The position numbers were made by a program, and so were the translations under genes. From assembly GCA_035605975.1 (NCBI GenBank), contig DATNGG010000089.1, forward strand, positions 1 to 64,000: 64,000 nt of DNA, in the 5' to 3' direction. Positions within the stretch are counted from its first letter, which is position 1; each line of letters starts with the position of its first letter. The DNA is from CAIKMD01 sp035605975 (GTDB lineage Bacteria > Pseudomonadota > Alphaproteobacteria > ATCC43930 > CGMCC-115725). Shown piece by piece: positions 9,492 to 17,928 of the stretch. The notes below the pieces were generated by a model. The model was given only the letters and a program-made list of their open reading frames with translations, was not told the origin of the DNA and made no database searches.

Positions 9492-9512
9492 CGCGGCACT
9501 GCTCGTGCCGCG
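9492..9512. terminator. GC-rich stem-loop between LysR gene and TRAP operon
   Basis: A perfect 8-base inverted repeat (CGCGGCAC and GTGCCGCG) with loop TGCTC lies between the lysR stop (9592) and the TRAP permease start (9456). No T-tract follows on the minus strand, so it is at best a weak or factor-dependent terminator. It may equally be a leader hairpin or a regulator site. Confidence 0.3.
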
Positions 9513-9591
9513 GGGGCCTGTCGCTGCCCAAGCGAAATTTAATCCAGAACGGCCGCGCCGTCGATGCGCTTCGGGTGCTTCAGCCGACAGC

Positions 9592-10548
9592 TCAGGCGGG
9601 AACTGCGCCGCGCTGCGGCGGCGCGGCGCCCTTTGCGGCTTGCGTCGGCCAGCGCGCTTCGGCGATCTCTTTGACGAATTGGCCGCGGAAGCGCTCGAGC
9701 CGCGGCGGCAGCATGTCCTGGCTGCGCAGGAGCTGGATCGACACGCTCTGCGGCGGATCGAGCGGCACCGCAAAAAGGACGCCGCGCGCGATCTCGCGCT
9801 CGGCGGCGATGCGCGGCATCAGCCCCACGCCGCCGCCGGCCGCGATCATGGCTTTGAGCGATTCGAGATCATCGCAATCGGCGACGATATCGGGTGTCAG
9901 ATCGCGGTCGGCGAAAGCCCCGAGCAGCGCCCGGCCATAGCCCAAACGCGGCTCGTTGACGATGAGCGGCAGGCCGCAGACCTCGGCAAGCTGAAGCGGC
10001 TCGCGCCGCTTTGCCAGGGGATGCGCGGACGGCACCAGCAGCGCGACCTCGGAGCTGCCGAGCTGGTCCCAGATCAGCTTGTCAGGAACATCCTTCGCGT
10101 CGCCCTCGATGACGAGGCCGATATCGAGCCGCCGCTGGTGCAGCAGGCGATGGATTCGCCGGGCCGTCGCGGTGACGAGATCGGGGCGGATTTTCACGCC
10201 GCTGCGCGAAACGGCGCGCACGATGCGCGGCACCATGCCTTGCACGAGTCCCGAATGGATGCCGATGCGGATCGCGGTTCCGGGTTTGCCTCGGAGCTCG
10301 CGCGCGAAATCCTTGAGCGCCGAGAGGCCGGTGACGAGGCTCTCCGCCGCTTCGAGAAAGGCTTGGCCGTTGGCGCTCGCCTCGACGCCGCGGCTGTTGC
10401 GGTAGAAGAGGCTGAAGCCCAGTTCGTCCTCGAGCAGTCGGATCTGTCCGCTCAAGGTCGGCTGCGACACGCCCATCTTTCCGGCGGCGCGGCTGAAGCT
10501 GCGTTCATGCCAGACCGCATGGGCATATCGCAACTGCCGATCGTTCAT
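9592..10548 (-). CDS. LysR-family transcriptional regulator
   Basis: DNA-binding regulator with an N-terminal winged helix-turn-helix (SFSRAAGKMGVSQPTLSGQIRLLEDELG, broken here as SFSRAAGKMG then VSQPTLSGQIRLLEDELG, residues about 17-45) and a periplasmic-binding-like effector domain. I place the start at the ATG at 10548 (MNDRQLRYAHAV), because the HTH normally begins a few residues after the start; an in-frame ATG at 10608 would add 20 unconserved residues and would cover the palindrome. It is divergent from the LigA/LigB/ABC operon starting at 10706 and lies upstream of the TRAP operon on its own strand, so it may control either or both. The effector is probably an aromatic acid or cleavage product (inference). 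Confidence 0.9.
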   Translation of the reverse strand: MNDRQLRYAHAVWHERSFSRAAGKMGVSQPTLSGQIRLLEDELGFSLFYRNSRGVEASANGQAFLEAAESLVTGLSALKDFARELRGKPGTAIRIGIHSGLVQGMVPRIVRAVSRSGVKIRPDLVTATARRIHRLLHQRRLDIGLVIEGDAKDVPDKLIWDQLGSSEVALLVPSAHPLAKRREPLQLAEVCGLPLIVNEPRLGYGRALLGAFADRDLTPDIVADCDDLESLKAMIAAGGGVGLMPRIAAEREIARGVLFAVPLDPPQSVSIQLLRSQDMLPPRLERFRGQFVKEIAEARWPTQAAKGAAPPQRGAVPA

Positions 10549-10570
10549 GGCGCGTCCGTTCGGTGTCGAC

Positions 10571-10603
10571 GATGCCGCTATCGGTTTTTCCGATAGTGGC
10601 ATC
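10571..10603. promoter_or_regulatory. 33-bp inverted repeat, candidate LysR operator
   Basis: Arms GATGCCGCTATCGG and CCGATAGTGGCATC pair with one mismatch around a TTTTT centre. The inner part, CTATCGG-TTTTT-CCGATAG, contains the T-N11-A pattern of LysR-type sites. It lies 22 bases upstream of the lysR start and about 100 bases upstream of the divergent LigA-like start, a normal place for an autoregulatory recognition site. Centre AT-richness and position favour an operator over a terminator. Confidence 0.7.
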
Positions 10604-10705
10604 TTCAAATATTCCTAGATTCCCCGAAGCAAGGCAACATAATCGAAGACGGCTTCGCCCGGCTGATGCCGAGGCGGGCGCGCAGCAGGGAGAGTCGAGC
10701 GAGGC

Positions 10706-11023
10706 ATGTCGGATTACGAGCTCAATCGCGCGATTCACCACATCTACACCGATCGCGAGCGCACCGCCGCGTTTCGCCGGGGCGATTACGCCGTTCTCGA
10801 TGCTTTCGATCTCGCGCCCGACGAACGGCGCGCCCTCGAATCCCGCGACTTTCCGCGGCTCTGGGCGCTCCACGTGCATCCCGTTTTGCTGTTTCATCTC
10901 TCGGCGGTGCTCAATCCCCGCGAATGGTACCTGCAAAACGTGGTGCCGAAGATCAAGGGCGTGCCGAACCGGTTCTACGACTACTACCATCCGCGCGGCG
11001 ACGCCGAGCCGGGACAGGCCTAG
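10706..11023 (+). CDS. LigA-like small subunit of extradiol ring-cleavage dioxygenase
   Basis: A 105-residue all-helical protein of the protocatechuate 4,5-dioxygenase alpha-subunit (LigA) family. Typical features are NRAIHHIYTD near the start, a central DEREALESRDF-like segment (DERRALESRDFPRLWALHVHP) and LFHLSAVLN near residue 62. In LigAB the small subunit covers the active site of the beta subunit and helps bind substrate. The partner LigB-like gene is at 11876, separated from it by an ABC permease gene, an unusual interleaving. It is the first gene of the operon downstream of the palindrome at 10571-10603. Assignment to the family is good; the reaction is uncertain because the partner lacks a key histidine. 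Confidence 0.85.
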   Translation: MSDYELNRAIHHIYTDRERTAAFRRGDYAVLDAFDLAPDERRALESRDFPRLWALHVHPVLLFHLSAVLNPREWYLQNVVPKIKGVPNRFYDYYHPRGDAEPGQA

Positions 11024-11028
11024 GCCTC

Positions 11029-11853
11029 ATGGCGGTACCGGGCGACCAGGTTCACGCCGTCACGCAGCGCCGTCCCCGGCTCGGTCCGCGCCTCTCGCAT
11101 GTCAACATCCACATCTGGCGTGCGCTCGTCTTCGTCCTGCTGATCGCGGCGTGGTGGCTGCTCGCCGCCCTCGCCGGCGAGAATTTCCTCCCGACGCCCT
11201 GGGAAACCGTGGTCGCCGGCACGCAGGTCATCGGTGACGGCACCGTGCCGGTGGCGACGCTCGACAGCCTCACCGTGTTCCTCGCGGGGTTCCTGTTGGC
11301 GGCGCTCTTTGCCATTCCCTTCGGCTTGCTGATGGGCGGCTTCCGCGTCTTCGGCGCGACGCTCGAAGGCTATGTCAACGCCCTCTCGGCGATGCCGCGC
11401 GTCGCCTTTATCCCCCTGATCATCGTCTTTCTGGGGCTCGGTTATGAGGCGAAGATCTCGATCGTCTTCCTCGGCGCGGTGATGCCGATCCTCATCAACA
11501 CCTATGCGGGCGTGCTCAATTGCGACGGCGAGCTGGTCGAGATGGCGCGCTCCGCCGGGGCGCGCGATCTGCAGATTTTCCGCAAGATCATGCTGCCCGG
11601 TGCGCTGCCTTACATCACCGCGGGGCTGCGGGTCGGCGCCTCGCTCGCGCTCATCAACACCGTCGTCGCGGAGCTTTATACGGCGGTGCGGGGCCTCGGC
11701 GGGCTGCTGTCGGTCTATGGCAACAGCTTCCGCATGGCGCCTTATTTCGTCGTGGTTTGCGTGCTGGCCGCGCTTGGCATGCTCGTGATGCAATCGCTCA
11801 AGCTGGTGGAGCGCCGGATGGATCGCTGGCGCTACGGCGGCGAGCGCATGTGA
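11029..11853 (+). CDS. ABC transporter permease (TauC/SsuC-like)
   Basis: Inner-membrane permease of a nitrate/sulfonate/taurine-type importer, 274 residues with about six helices. The cytoplasmic loop ELVEMARSAGARDLQIFRKIMLPGALP (given in two parts: ELVEMARSAGARDLQIF and RKIMLPGALP) near residues 165-190 is the EAA motif that contacts the ATPase. The start ATG at 11029 lies 5 bases after the LigA-like stop; a longer in-frame opening upstream overlaps that gene and has no membrane segment. The binding protein (12718) and ATPase (13746) genes follow after the LigB-like gene, so a complete importer is interleaved with the dioxygenase subunits. Confidence 0.9.
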   Translation: MAVPGDQVHAVTQRRPRLGPRLSHVNIHIWRALVFVLLIAAWWLLAALAGENFLPTPWETVVAGTQVIGDGTVPVATLDSLTVFLAGFLLAALFAIPFGLLMGGFRVFGATLEGYVNALSAMPRVAFIPLIIVFLGLGYEAKISIVFLGAVMPILINTYAGVLNCDGELVEMARSAGARDLQIFRKIMLPGALPYITAGLRVGASLALINTVVAELYTAVRGLGGLLSVYGNSFRMAPYFVVVCVLAALGMLVMQSLKLVERRMDRWRYGGERM

Positions 11854-11875
11854 TACCGGATCGGAGTTTTACGGA

Positions 11876-12721
11876 ATGGCGCAAATCGTCTCGGTGATCG
11901 CCTCGACCCATAACCCGCGCATCTTCTGGAATCGCGATCAGGCCGATCCGGCCGATATGGAAACGCTTTACGCGACCTTCGGCGAGGTGCGGCGCATGCT
12001 CGCCGAAACCAAGCCCGATCTCATCGTCGGCGTCGCCAACGACCATCTCGACAATTTCTTTTTCGACAATCTGCCGACCTTCGCGATCGGTACGGGCGAG
12101 ATCGCTGAAGGGCCGTTCTGGTACGAGACCGACGTGATGAACCTGCCGCGTTATCGCGCCCGGGTTCACCAGGGGCTGGCGGCGTTCCTGCTGCGCGACG
12201 GCATCGAGCAGGGCATCCAATTCTCGCAAGTGCATGACTTCAAGATCGATCACGCCTTCACCGTGCCGCTGTCTTTCGTCCGACCGGAAGAGGATTTGCC
12301 GATGGTCCCGGTCATGACCAACGCCTTCGGCTATCCCATCCCGACCAATCGCCGCTGGTACGAGCTCGGCCAGTTCCTGCGCCGGGCGATCGAGGCCTGG
12401 CCCGGCGCCGAGCGCGTCGCGGTCATCGGCTCGTTCAATCTCACCGTCGAGGTCGGCGGGCCGAAAATGGGCAATTACAATTTCGACCTGCAGCGCTGGA
12501 TGCTCGAGCAGATGCGGCTCGGCCGCCGCGACGAGATTCTCAACGTCCTAACGGTGCCGCGCCTCATCGAAGAAGGCAACTCGACCGCCGAATTCCTCAA
12601 CTACGTCACGATGCTCGGCATCGTCGAGGAGAAGCCGCCGACGTTCATAGAGCACAAGCCGGTCAAGGGTGTCGGCACCTGTCCGGTCGCATTTTGGAAT
12701 ATGGGAGGGACACCGTCATGA
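11876..12721 (+). CDS. LigB-like class III extradiol dioxygenase beta subunit, atypical active site
   Basis: Catalytic-fold subunit of the LigB superfamily, 281 residues. Expected metal ligands are present: His12 in STHNPR, His57 in ANDHLDNF and a C-terminal glutamate (E239, in GNSTAEFLNY). The DH pair at 125-126 (FKIDHAF) is also conserved. The position that normally holds the catalytic base histidine of the GGLSH motif reads GSFNLTVEVGG (186-196), placing Val191 where His is expected. The second LigB homologue in this window (36160-37155) keeps GGLSH. The protein may therefore do a different reaction or bind rather than cleave substrate. It is paired with the LigA-like gene at 10706. Its stop overlaps the next start (ATGA). 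Confidence 0.82.
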   Translation: MAQIVSVIASTHNPRIFWNRDQADPADMETLYATFGEVRRMLAETKPDLIVGVANDHLDNFFFDNLPTFAIGTGEIAEGPFWYETDVMNLPRYRARVHQGLAAFLLRDGIEQGIQFSQVHDFKIDHAFTVPLSFVRPEEDLPMVPVMTNAFGYPIPTNRRWYELGQFLRRAIEAWPGAERVAVIGSFNLTVEVGGPKMGNYNFDLQRWMLEQMRLGRRDEILNVLTVPRLIEEGNSTAEFLNYVTMLGIVEEKPPTFIEHKPVKGVGTCPVAFWNMGGTPS

Positions 12722-13746
12722 CAAGAAAAGTCGCACAATTCGCCGCCGCAGCGGCAATGCTTGCCGGCGCGCTCGCAGCCGCGCTTCCGGCCTCCGCAGA
12801 GCCGTTCAAGCTCATCGTCACCGAGACGCAAACGCCGCTCGTCCCCAATTCGGTGGCCGATCTCGCCATCGGCCTCGGCTACTACAAGAAGGCCGGCGTC
12901 GATGTCGAATTGGTGCGCGTGCAGCAGACGCCGTCGGCGGTGGCTGCGCTGCGCTCGGGCCAAGGCGATATGGCGAATATCGCGACCGACACCGCGCTGC
13001 AGCTCATCGCGCGCGATCAAATGGACCTCAAAGGCGTGATCTCCCCGGACAAGGCGCTGCCCTTCCTCATCGCGGCGAAGAAGACCATCGCCACGCCGCA
13101 AGCGCTCGAAGGCAAGATTTTCGGCGTCGCGCGCGTCGGCAGCGCCGATTACATCCTCAGCCGTGCGGTGTTAACGAAGCTCGGCGTGCCGGTGGACACG
13201 CTGCAATATCTCGCCGTCGGCCAGCCCTCGGTGCGCGGACGCGCGCTGATCGCCGGGCGCATCGATGCGACCGCGGTGTCGATCGGCACCTGGACGACGG
13301 TGCCCGACAGGAGCCAGCTTCATGTGCTGGTCGATCAGCAGAATTTCTATCGCCTCGCGCCTTTCGTCAGCAAGCTCAATGTCGTCACCGCCGCGACCGC
13401 CAAGGCCAAGGCGAAAGAGATCGAGGGCGTGGTGCGCGGCATCATCCTCGCCTCGCGCGACTTCGCGAAAAATCCCAAGCTCTGGGTCAGCGCCATGGAG
13501 AAAGCGCGGCCCGACGTGAAGCACGACGCGCTCGAGACTCTGGCGGCGGCTTATCGCAAAAGCTGGAGCGTCAATGGCGGTCTCAATCTCGAGGAGATCA
13601 AGTACACGACCGACACGGATTATACCGGGCCCGACTTCAAGGACCTGCGCCGTGTCGAGCCCAAATCGTGGATCGACACGAGCTTCGTCGATCAGGCGCT
13701 GAAGCAGCTTGGCACCGAGCGCGGCATGGACGAAACGGGACGTTGA
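12718..13746 (+). CDS. ABC transporter substrate-binding protein (NMT1/TauA-like)
   Basis: Periplasmic receptor, 342 residues, with a Sec signal peptide (MTRKVAQF, then an alanine-rich core, cleavage near PASA-EP at residue 22-23). The mature part carries the NMT1/SsuA pattern of VADLAIGLGYYKKAGVDVEL near residue 45 and a DMANIATDTALQL segment near 85. The ATG at 12718 overlaps the LigB-like stop and has GGGAGGG a few bases upstream, deciding the start over an in-frame ATG 24 bases earlier. TauA/SsuA-like receptors bind sulfonates, aromatic acids (including phthalate-like ligands) and pyrimidine precursors. Here the neighbours favour an aromatic substrate (inference). Confidence 0.9.
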   Translation: MTRKVAQFAAAAAMLAGALAAALPASAEPFKLIVTETQTPLVPNSVADLAIGLGYYKKAGVDVELVRVQQTPSAVAALRSGQGDMANIATDTALQLIARDQMDLKGVISPDKALPFLIAAKKTIATPQALEGKIFGVARVGSADYILSRAVLTKLGVPVDTLQYLAVGQPSVRGRALIAGRIDATAVSIGTWTTVPDRSQLHVLVDQQNFYRLAPFVSKLNVVTAATAKAKAKEIEGVVRGIILASRDFAKNPKLWVSAMEKARPDVKHDALETLAAAYRKSWSVNGGLNLEEIKYTTDTDYTGPDFKDLRRVEPKSWIDTSFVDQALKQLGTERGMDETGR

Positions 13747-14639
13747 TGGGCGAGGGCGCTCCGGCTCCGAAGCCGTCGGCCGCGAGCAAAAACGCGGCGG
13801 GCGATGAATCCGGCATCATCGTCCGCAACGTGTCCAAGACCTTCCGCCGCGCTCGGGAAGCGGTCGGCATCCAGGCGCTGCAGCATGTCTCGCTCGATAT
13901 CCGGCCCGGCACTTTCGTCAGCCTCGTCGGCCCCTCGGGCTGCGGCAAGACCACCTTGTTGCGCATGCTCAACGGGCTGATCCAGCCGGATGCGGGCGAG
14001 ATCGCGATCGGCGGCGCGCCGCCGCGCCCGGGCCCGCATATGGGATTCGTGTTTCAATCCTTCCGCCTGATGCCGTGGCGCACGATCCGCGACAACGTCT
14101 CTTTCCCGGTCGAGCTCGACGGCATGGAGGCGAAGGCGCGCGCCGAGCGCGCCGATCACTATCTCGACATGGTGGGGTTGAGCCGCTTTGCCGAATCCTA
14201 TCCCAACGAGTTGTCGGGCGGGATGAAGCAGCGCGCGGCGCTGGCGCGCGCGCTCATCGCCGAGCCGCGCTATCTGTTGATGGACGAGCCTTTCGCCAGC
14301 CTCGACGCGCAGACCCGCGAATTCATGCAGATCGAGCTGATGAAGATCTGGCACTATCACAAAAGCATCGTCGTCTTCGTCACCCATAGCGTCGACGAGG
14401 CGGTGCTGCTCTCGGACCAGATCGTGTTGCTGCGCCCGCGCCCGGGGCAAGTCGCCGAGATTCTCGATGTCGCGCTGCCGCATCCGCGCTGGGAGTACGA
14501 TGTGCGCGAGAGGCGGGAATTCGTCGAGATGCGGCACCATCTCTGGGAGCGCATCAAGGCGATGGTCGCGGCCGACCCGCAATCGGAATTCTACATGCGC
14601 GCGACCAAATCGAGCCCGGCACAAGGCGCCCGCGATTGA
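13746..14639 (+). CDS. ABC transporter ATP-binding protein (TauB/SsuB-like)
   Basis: Cytoplasmic ATPase that powers the importer with the permease at 11029 and the receptor at 12718. The 297-residue chain has Walker A GPSGCGKTT at 62-70, Q-loop FVFQSFRLMPW, signature ELSGGMKQR, Walker B YLLMDEP and switch histidine in FVTHSVDEA. About 24 residues precede the ATPase domain. A C-terminal extension of some 40 residues after the H-loop region is usual for the nitrate/sulfonate group. Start and upstream stop share TGATG (13744-13748), indicating translational coupling. Confidence 0.92.
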   Translation: MGEGAPAPKPSAASKNAAGDESGIIVRNVSKTFRRAREAVGIQALQHVSLDIRPGTFVSLVGPSGCGKTTLLRMLNGLIQPDAGEIAIGGAPPRPGPHMGFVFQSFRLMPWRTIRDNVSFPVELDGMEAKARAERADHYLDMVGLSRFAESYPNELSGGMKQRAALARALIAEPRYLLMDEPFASLDAQTREFMQIELMKIWHYHKSIVVFVTHSVDEAVLLSDQIVLLRPRPGQVAEILDVALPHPRWEYDVRERREFVEMRHHLWERIKAMVAADPQSEFYMRATKSSPAQGARD

Positions 14640-16180
14640 CGGCGCAAACCGCCCAGGGCGCGAACGGCATGATCGTCGCGGGGCATGGTCTCGCCACCAA
14701 AGCGGGCCTCGCCGTGCTGCAGGACGGCGGCAATGCGGTCGATGCCGCGATCGCCGCCGCGGTGGTTCTCTGCGTCGTCTGCCCCTATGCCTGCACCCTG
14801 GGCGGCGACCTCTACGCGCTGGTCTCTCACCCGCGCTCCGGCATCGCGGGGTTGAACGCGACCGGGCGCTCGCCCTTTGCCGCCGACGCCGAGCGCTTTG
14901 CCGACGGCATTCCGGGCAATGGCGTTCTCGCTGCGACTGTGCCCGGATTGCTGCGCGGCCTTGGCGACCTTCAGGAAAGATTTGGCACCCGCGATTTCGC
15001 GAGCCTCATGCGGCCGGCGATCCGTCTGGCCGAGGAGGGCTTCGTGGTCCACCGCCAACTCGCGCTCAACACCACCGAGCGCGCATCGCTCTTGGCGAAA
15101 GACCCAGGTGCAAGCGCGTTGTTTCTTCCCGGCGGGAGGCCGCTTGCCGAAGGCGATCGCCTCGCCCAGGCGTCGCTCGCCGGCGTGCTCCGCCGCGTCG
15201 CCGAGCGCGGCGTCACGACTTTTTATTCGGGCGAGCTTGCCGAGCGCATCGCCGCGGCGAGCGCCAAGCTCGGCGGCCTTATCACGGTCGAGGATCTGGC
15301 GCAGCACGACTCGCTGTGGCAGGCGCCGATCGCGGCGCCGTTCTACGGCCACGAGGTCGTGACCATGCCGCCCAATTCCTTCGGCGCCACCTTGCTGTTC
15401 CAATTGCTGGCGCTCGAAGCAGGCGGGATCGATGCGGTCGCTCCCAGAAGCCTCGATTTCATTCTGCGCGGCTACGCGGCGCGCCGCGGCGCCTATCGCA
15501 CGGCCGCGCGCCTCATCGCCGATCCGAGCCTCAGCGAAGCGCCGCTGCGCGACCGGCTCGCCGCGGCAATTGCCGCGAAGGACCATGCCGCGCCGCTCAA
15601 GAGCGCAGAGCCGGCCGAATCGCGCGACCGCTGCACCACCTGCGCGGTGGTTATCGATCGCGACGGCATGGCGGTATCGCTGATCGAGAGCATCTCCGCG
15701 CCCTATGGCGCGGGTGTCGTACTCGAGGACATGGGGATTCTCCTCAACAACCGCATGGCGGGGTTCAGCAGCGACCCGGCAAGCCCCAATGGCATTGCGC
15801 CCGCCAAGCGGCCGGCCAATACGCTGGCGCCCTGCCTCGTAATGAAGGATGGCCGGCTGGCGATGAGCCTCGGCACGCCGGGCACGGTGGGTCAGACCTG
15901 CACGCTCGCGCAGTTCCTCGTCCGGGTTCTCGCTTGCGGCGAAGATGCGGCCGAGGCTATCGCGGCGCCGCGTTGGTCGGTCGATTTCAAGGGCAAGCTC
16001 GTGGTCGAAGAGGGAATGGATGCGGCGCTGCGCCGGGCCGTGCTCGACGCCGAGCCGGAGGCGAGGGCCATGCGCGACGGCTGGATCAGCTTCGGCTCGC
16101 TGAAGGCCGCGCTCGCCGTCGAGGGCGGCTGGCGCGGCATCGCCGATCACCGCCGTGCCGCGATCGCGCTTGGGTTTTAG
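14636..16180 (+). CDS. Gamma-glutamyltransferase family protein
   Basis: N-terminal-nucleophile hydrolase family that self-cleaves and moves or hydrolyses gamma-glutamyl groups. The 514-residue chain has the N-terminal GGNAVDAAIAAAVVLCV segment (31-47) and the autoprocessing threonine in the CTTCAVVID motif, with T334 as likely nucleophile. The downstream GAGVVLEDMGILLNNRM glycine-rich segment is also present. It is shorter than E. coli Ggt (about 580) and lacks a visible signal peptide, so it probably acts in the cytoplasm. The start is a TTG at 14636 overlapping the ATPase stop; ATG at 14669 is an alternative. In an aromatic operon it might release an amine from a gamma-glutamyl conjugate, or be an amidase-like relative (inference). 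Confidence 0.88.
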   Translation: MTAQTAQGANGMIVAGHGLATKAGLAVLQDGGNAVDAAIAAAVVLCVVCPYACTLGGDLYALVSHPRSGIAGLNATGRSPFAADAERFADGIPGNGVLAATVPGLLRGLGDLQERFGTRDFASLMRPAIRLAEEGFVVHRQLALNTTERASLLAKDPGASALFLPGGRPLAEGDRLAQASLAGVLRRVAERGVTTFYSGELAERIAAASAKLGGLITVEDLAQHDSLWQAPIAAPFYGHEVVTMPPNSFGATLLFQLLALEAGGIDAVAPRSLDFILRGYAARRGAYRTAARLIADPSLSEAPLRDRLAAAIAAKDHAAPLKSAEPAESRDRCTTCAVVIDRDGMAVSLIESISAPYGAGVVLEDMGILLNNRMAGFSSDPASPNGIAPAKRPANTLAPCLVMKDGRLAMSLGTPGTVGQTCTLAQFLVRVLACGEDAAEAIAAPRWSVDFKGKLVVEEGMDAALRRAVLDAEPEARAMRDGWISFGSLKAALAVEGGWRGIADHRRAAIALGF

Positions 16181-16293
16181 CGACGGAGGATGCCGTATAG
16201 CCCGCGTCTATGCCTCTATCCGCAAATCCATTTTGCTCGCGCCTTGCGGTGTTCCTAGCATCGTGGCCGGGATGACGAAGAACAGGAGCCATC

Positions 16294-17478
16294 ATGCGTA
16301 ACGGGTATCGGGTCATCGACGTCGACAGCCATGTGACGCCGTCCTTGGAGGTGCTGCACCGTTACGCCGGCAAGGCGGCGAAAGAGCGCTGGGACGAGCT
16401 CAAGCCCTATGTGCGCGAGATGAAATCGCCCGAAGGGCGCGGCCATCCCAAAGAGCCCTGGCACACGATCAAGGTCAACCCCATCCCCTATAACCGCATC
16501 GCCGGCCAGAAGCCCGGCGCGGAGAAGATCGAGAAAGGCGGCGCCGGCGCGGTCGAGGGGCGTGTCGTCAACATCTCCAAATCCGTCTGTCACGAGCGCA
16601 TCCAGCACGACAATTCGGAGGGCCGCCTCGAAGATATGACGGCGGAGGGAGTCGATGTGGATCTGCTGATCCCCGGGACTTGGGCGCCCGCTTCGAGCGC
16701 CTTCGATCCGGCACTGACCACCGGGCTTTATGACGCCTATCACAGCTATATGCGGGAATTCTGCAGCCCCGATTCGGGCCGGCTCAAAGGCCTGTTCCTG
16801 GCGCCGGGCAAGAACGTGCCCTGGGCGGTCGAGCAGCTCAAAAAAATCGGCCGGGAGAGTTGGGTTGCGTGCGTCTGGCCGTCCCTGCCCGAGGGCATGC
16901 CGATCGACGATCCCGACCTCGAGCCGCTGTGGCAGGTGATGAACGATCTGCATCTGCCGATCATGCATCACAGCTTCTTTTACGAGCCGCCCTATTTCCC
17001 CGGCTATCGCGACATTTGGGGCAATTCGGCGATCGCGCGGACGGCGGCGCATCCCTGGGGCGCGCAGCGCTCGCTCGCTTACGTGATCTGCGGCGGAATT
17101 CTCGACCGCTATCCCAACATCAAGGTCGGATACTCGGAGACGGGACATGGCTGGCTGCCGAATTGGCTCCTGCGCCTCGACAGCCAGGTGCACTACGTCA
17201 AAGGCGTGATCCCGCCACTCAAATACCTGCCGAGCGAATATGCCAAGCAAGGCCGGGTCTGCGTCTGCATCGAAGCCCATGAGGGTCCGCTCATGACCAA
17301 GGCGGTGATCGACATCCTCGGCGACAAATGCCTGATGTACGCCTCGGATTTCCCGCACCCCGAAAGCGACTGGCCGCATTCGGTCGACAACGTCCTCAAA
17401 TGGGGTAACATCATCGAGCCGGCGGCGATGAAGAATCTGCTCGCCGGCAATGCCGACCGTTATCTGCGGATGGGCTGA
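16294..17478 (+). CDS. Amidohydrolase 2 family protein (ACMSD-type decarboxylase/hydrolase)
   Basis: Metal-dependent TIM-barrel enzyme of the amidohydrolase_2 family, which includes aminocarboxymuconate semialdehyde decarboxylase and LigW/LigJ-type enzymes. In the 394 residues I see the N-terminal metal region VIDVDSHVTP (about 8-17), a central histidine cluster LPIMHHSFFYE (near 225) and the final aspartate motif YASDFPHPESDWP (about 350), all expected for this family. AACAGGAGCC lies just before the ATG. It follows the gamma-glutamyltransferase gene after 113 bases and precedes the GlcG-like gene by 18. A decarboxylation or hydrolysis step after ring cleavage is a reasonable role (inference). 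Confidence 0.87.
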   Translation: MRNGYRVIDVDSHVTPSLEVLHRYAGKAAKERWDELKPYVREMKSPEGRGHPKEPWHTIKVNPIPYNRIAGQKPGAEKIEKGGAGAVEGRVVNISKSVCHERIQHDNSEGRLEDMTAEGVDVDLLIPGTWAPASSAFDPALTTGLYDAYHSYMREFCSPDSGRLKGLFLAPGKNVPWAVEQLKKIGRESWVACVWPSLPEGMPIDDPDLEPLWQVMNDLHLPIMHHSFFYEPPYFPGYRDIWGNSAIARTAAHPWGAQRSLAYVICGGILDRYPNIKVGYSETGHGWLPNWLLRLDSQVHYVKGVIPPLKYLPSEYAKQGRVCVCIEAHEGPLMTKAVIDILGDKCLMYASDFPHPESDWPHSVDNVLKWGNIIEPAAMKNLLAGNADRYLRMG

Positions 17479-17496
17479 AGGCCAAGGACGATCGGG

Positions 17497-17928
17497 ATGG
17501 ATTTCGCGACGGCGATGAAATTTCTCGAGACCGCGAAATCCATCGGCGCCGCAAAAGGCGTCGAGGTTTCGGTGGCGATTGTCGATGCGGCGGGCCACCC
17601 CGTCCTCGTGGCGCGCGGCAAGGAAGAGGCCTGGCACGGGACCTATATGGCGACGGGGAAGGCCCGGCTCGCCGCGGCCTTCCGCAAATCGACCGCGAAG
17701 CTGATGGAGCAATGGGCCGACCGGCCGCTTTATCCGATGAGCTTGACCGAGATCATCCCGGGCGGCGTTACGCTCAACAAGGGCGGCGTGCCGATCTATC
17801 TCGAAGGCGAATGCGTCGGCGCCATCGGCGTCGGCGGCTCCTCGCCCGATTCCGACCACGAGGTGGCGCGCAAGACGGTCGAGGCGCTGGGCGCGGCCAA
17901 GCCCGGCACGGGCAAGGACAAGTCATGA
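17497..17928 (+). CDS. GlcG/HbpS-like protein (DUF336 heme-binding fold)
   Basis: A 143-residue protein of the GlcG/HbpS family. Visible features are the helical start FATAMKFLETAKSIGAAKG, the strand VSVAIVDAAGHPVLVARG and the C-terminal glycine-rich CVGAIGVGGSSPDSDHEVA. The family includes a secreted heme-binding sensor partner but most members are small cytoplasmic proteins of unknown role found in catabolic operons. No signal peptide is seen. Its stop overlaps the start of the RidA gene (ATGA). Confidence 0.87.
   Translation: MDFATAMKFLETAKSIGAAKGVEVSVAIVDAAGHPVLVARGKEEAWHGTYMATGKARLAAAFRKSTAKLMEQWADRPLYPMSLTEIIPGGVTLNKGGVPIYLEGECVGAIGVGGSSPDSDHEVARKTVEALGAAKPGTGKDKS

Noticed and set aside
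7678..10596. A 972-codon open frame on the plus strand opposite the TRAP permease and LysR genes
   Set aside because: It is very rich in Asp, Glu, Arg and His, lacks a recognisable domain and mirrors two well-supported genes; high GC makes such antisense frames common.
10571..10603. Reading the 33-bp palindrome as a terminator
   Set aside because: It lies upstream of both divergent genes and its T-rich stretch is in the loop rather than after the stem.
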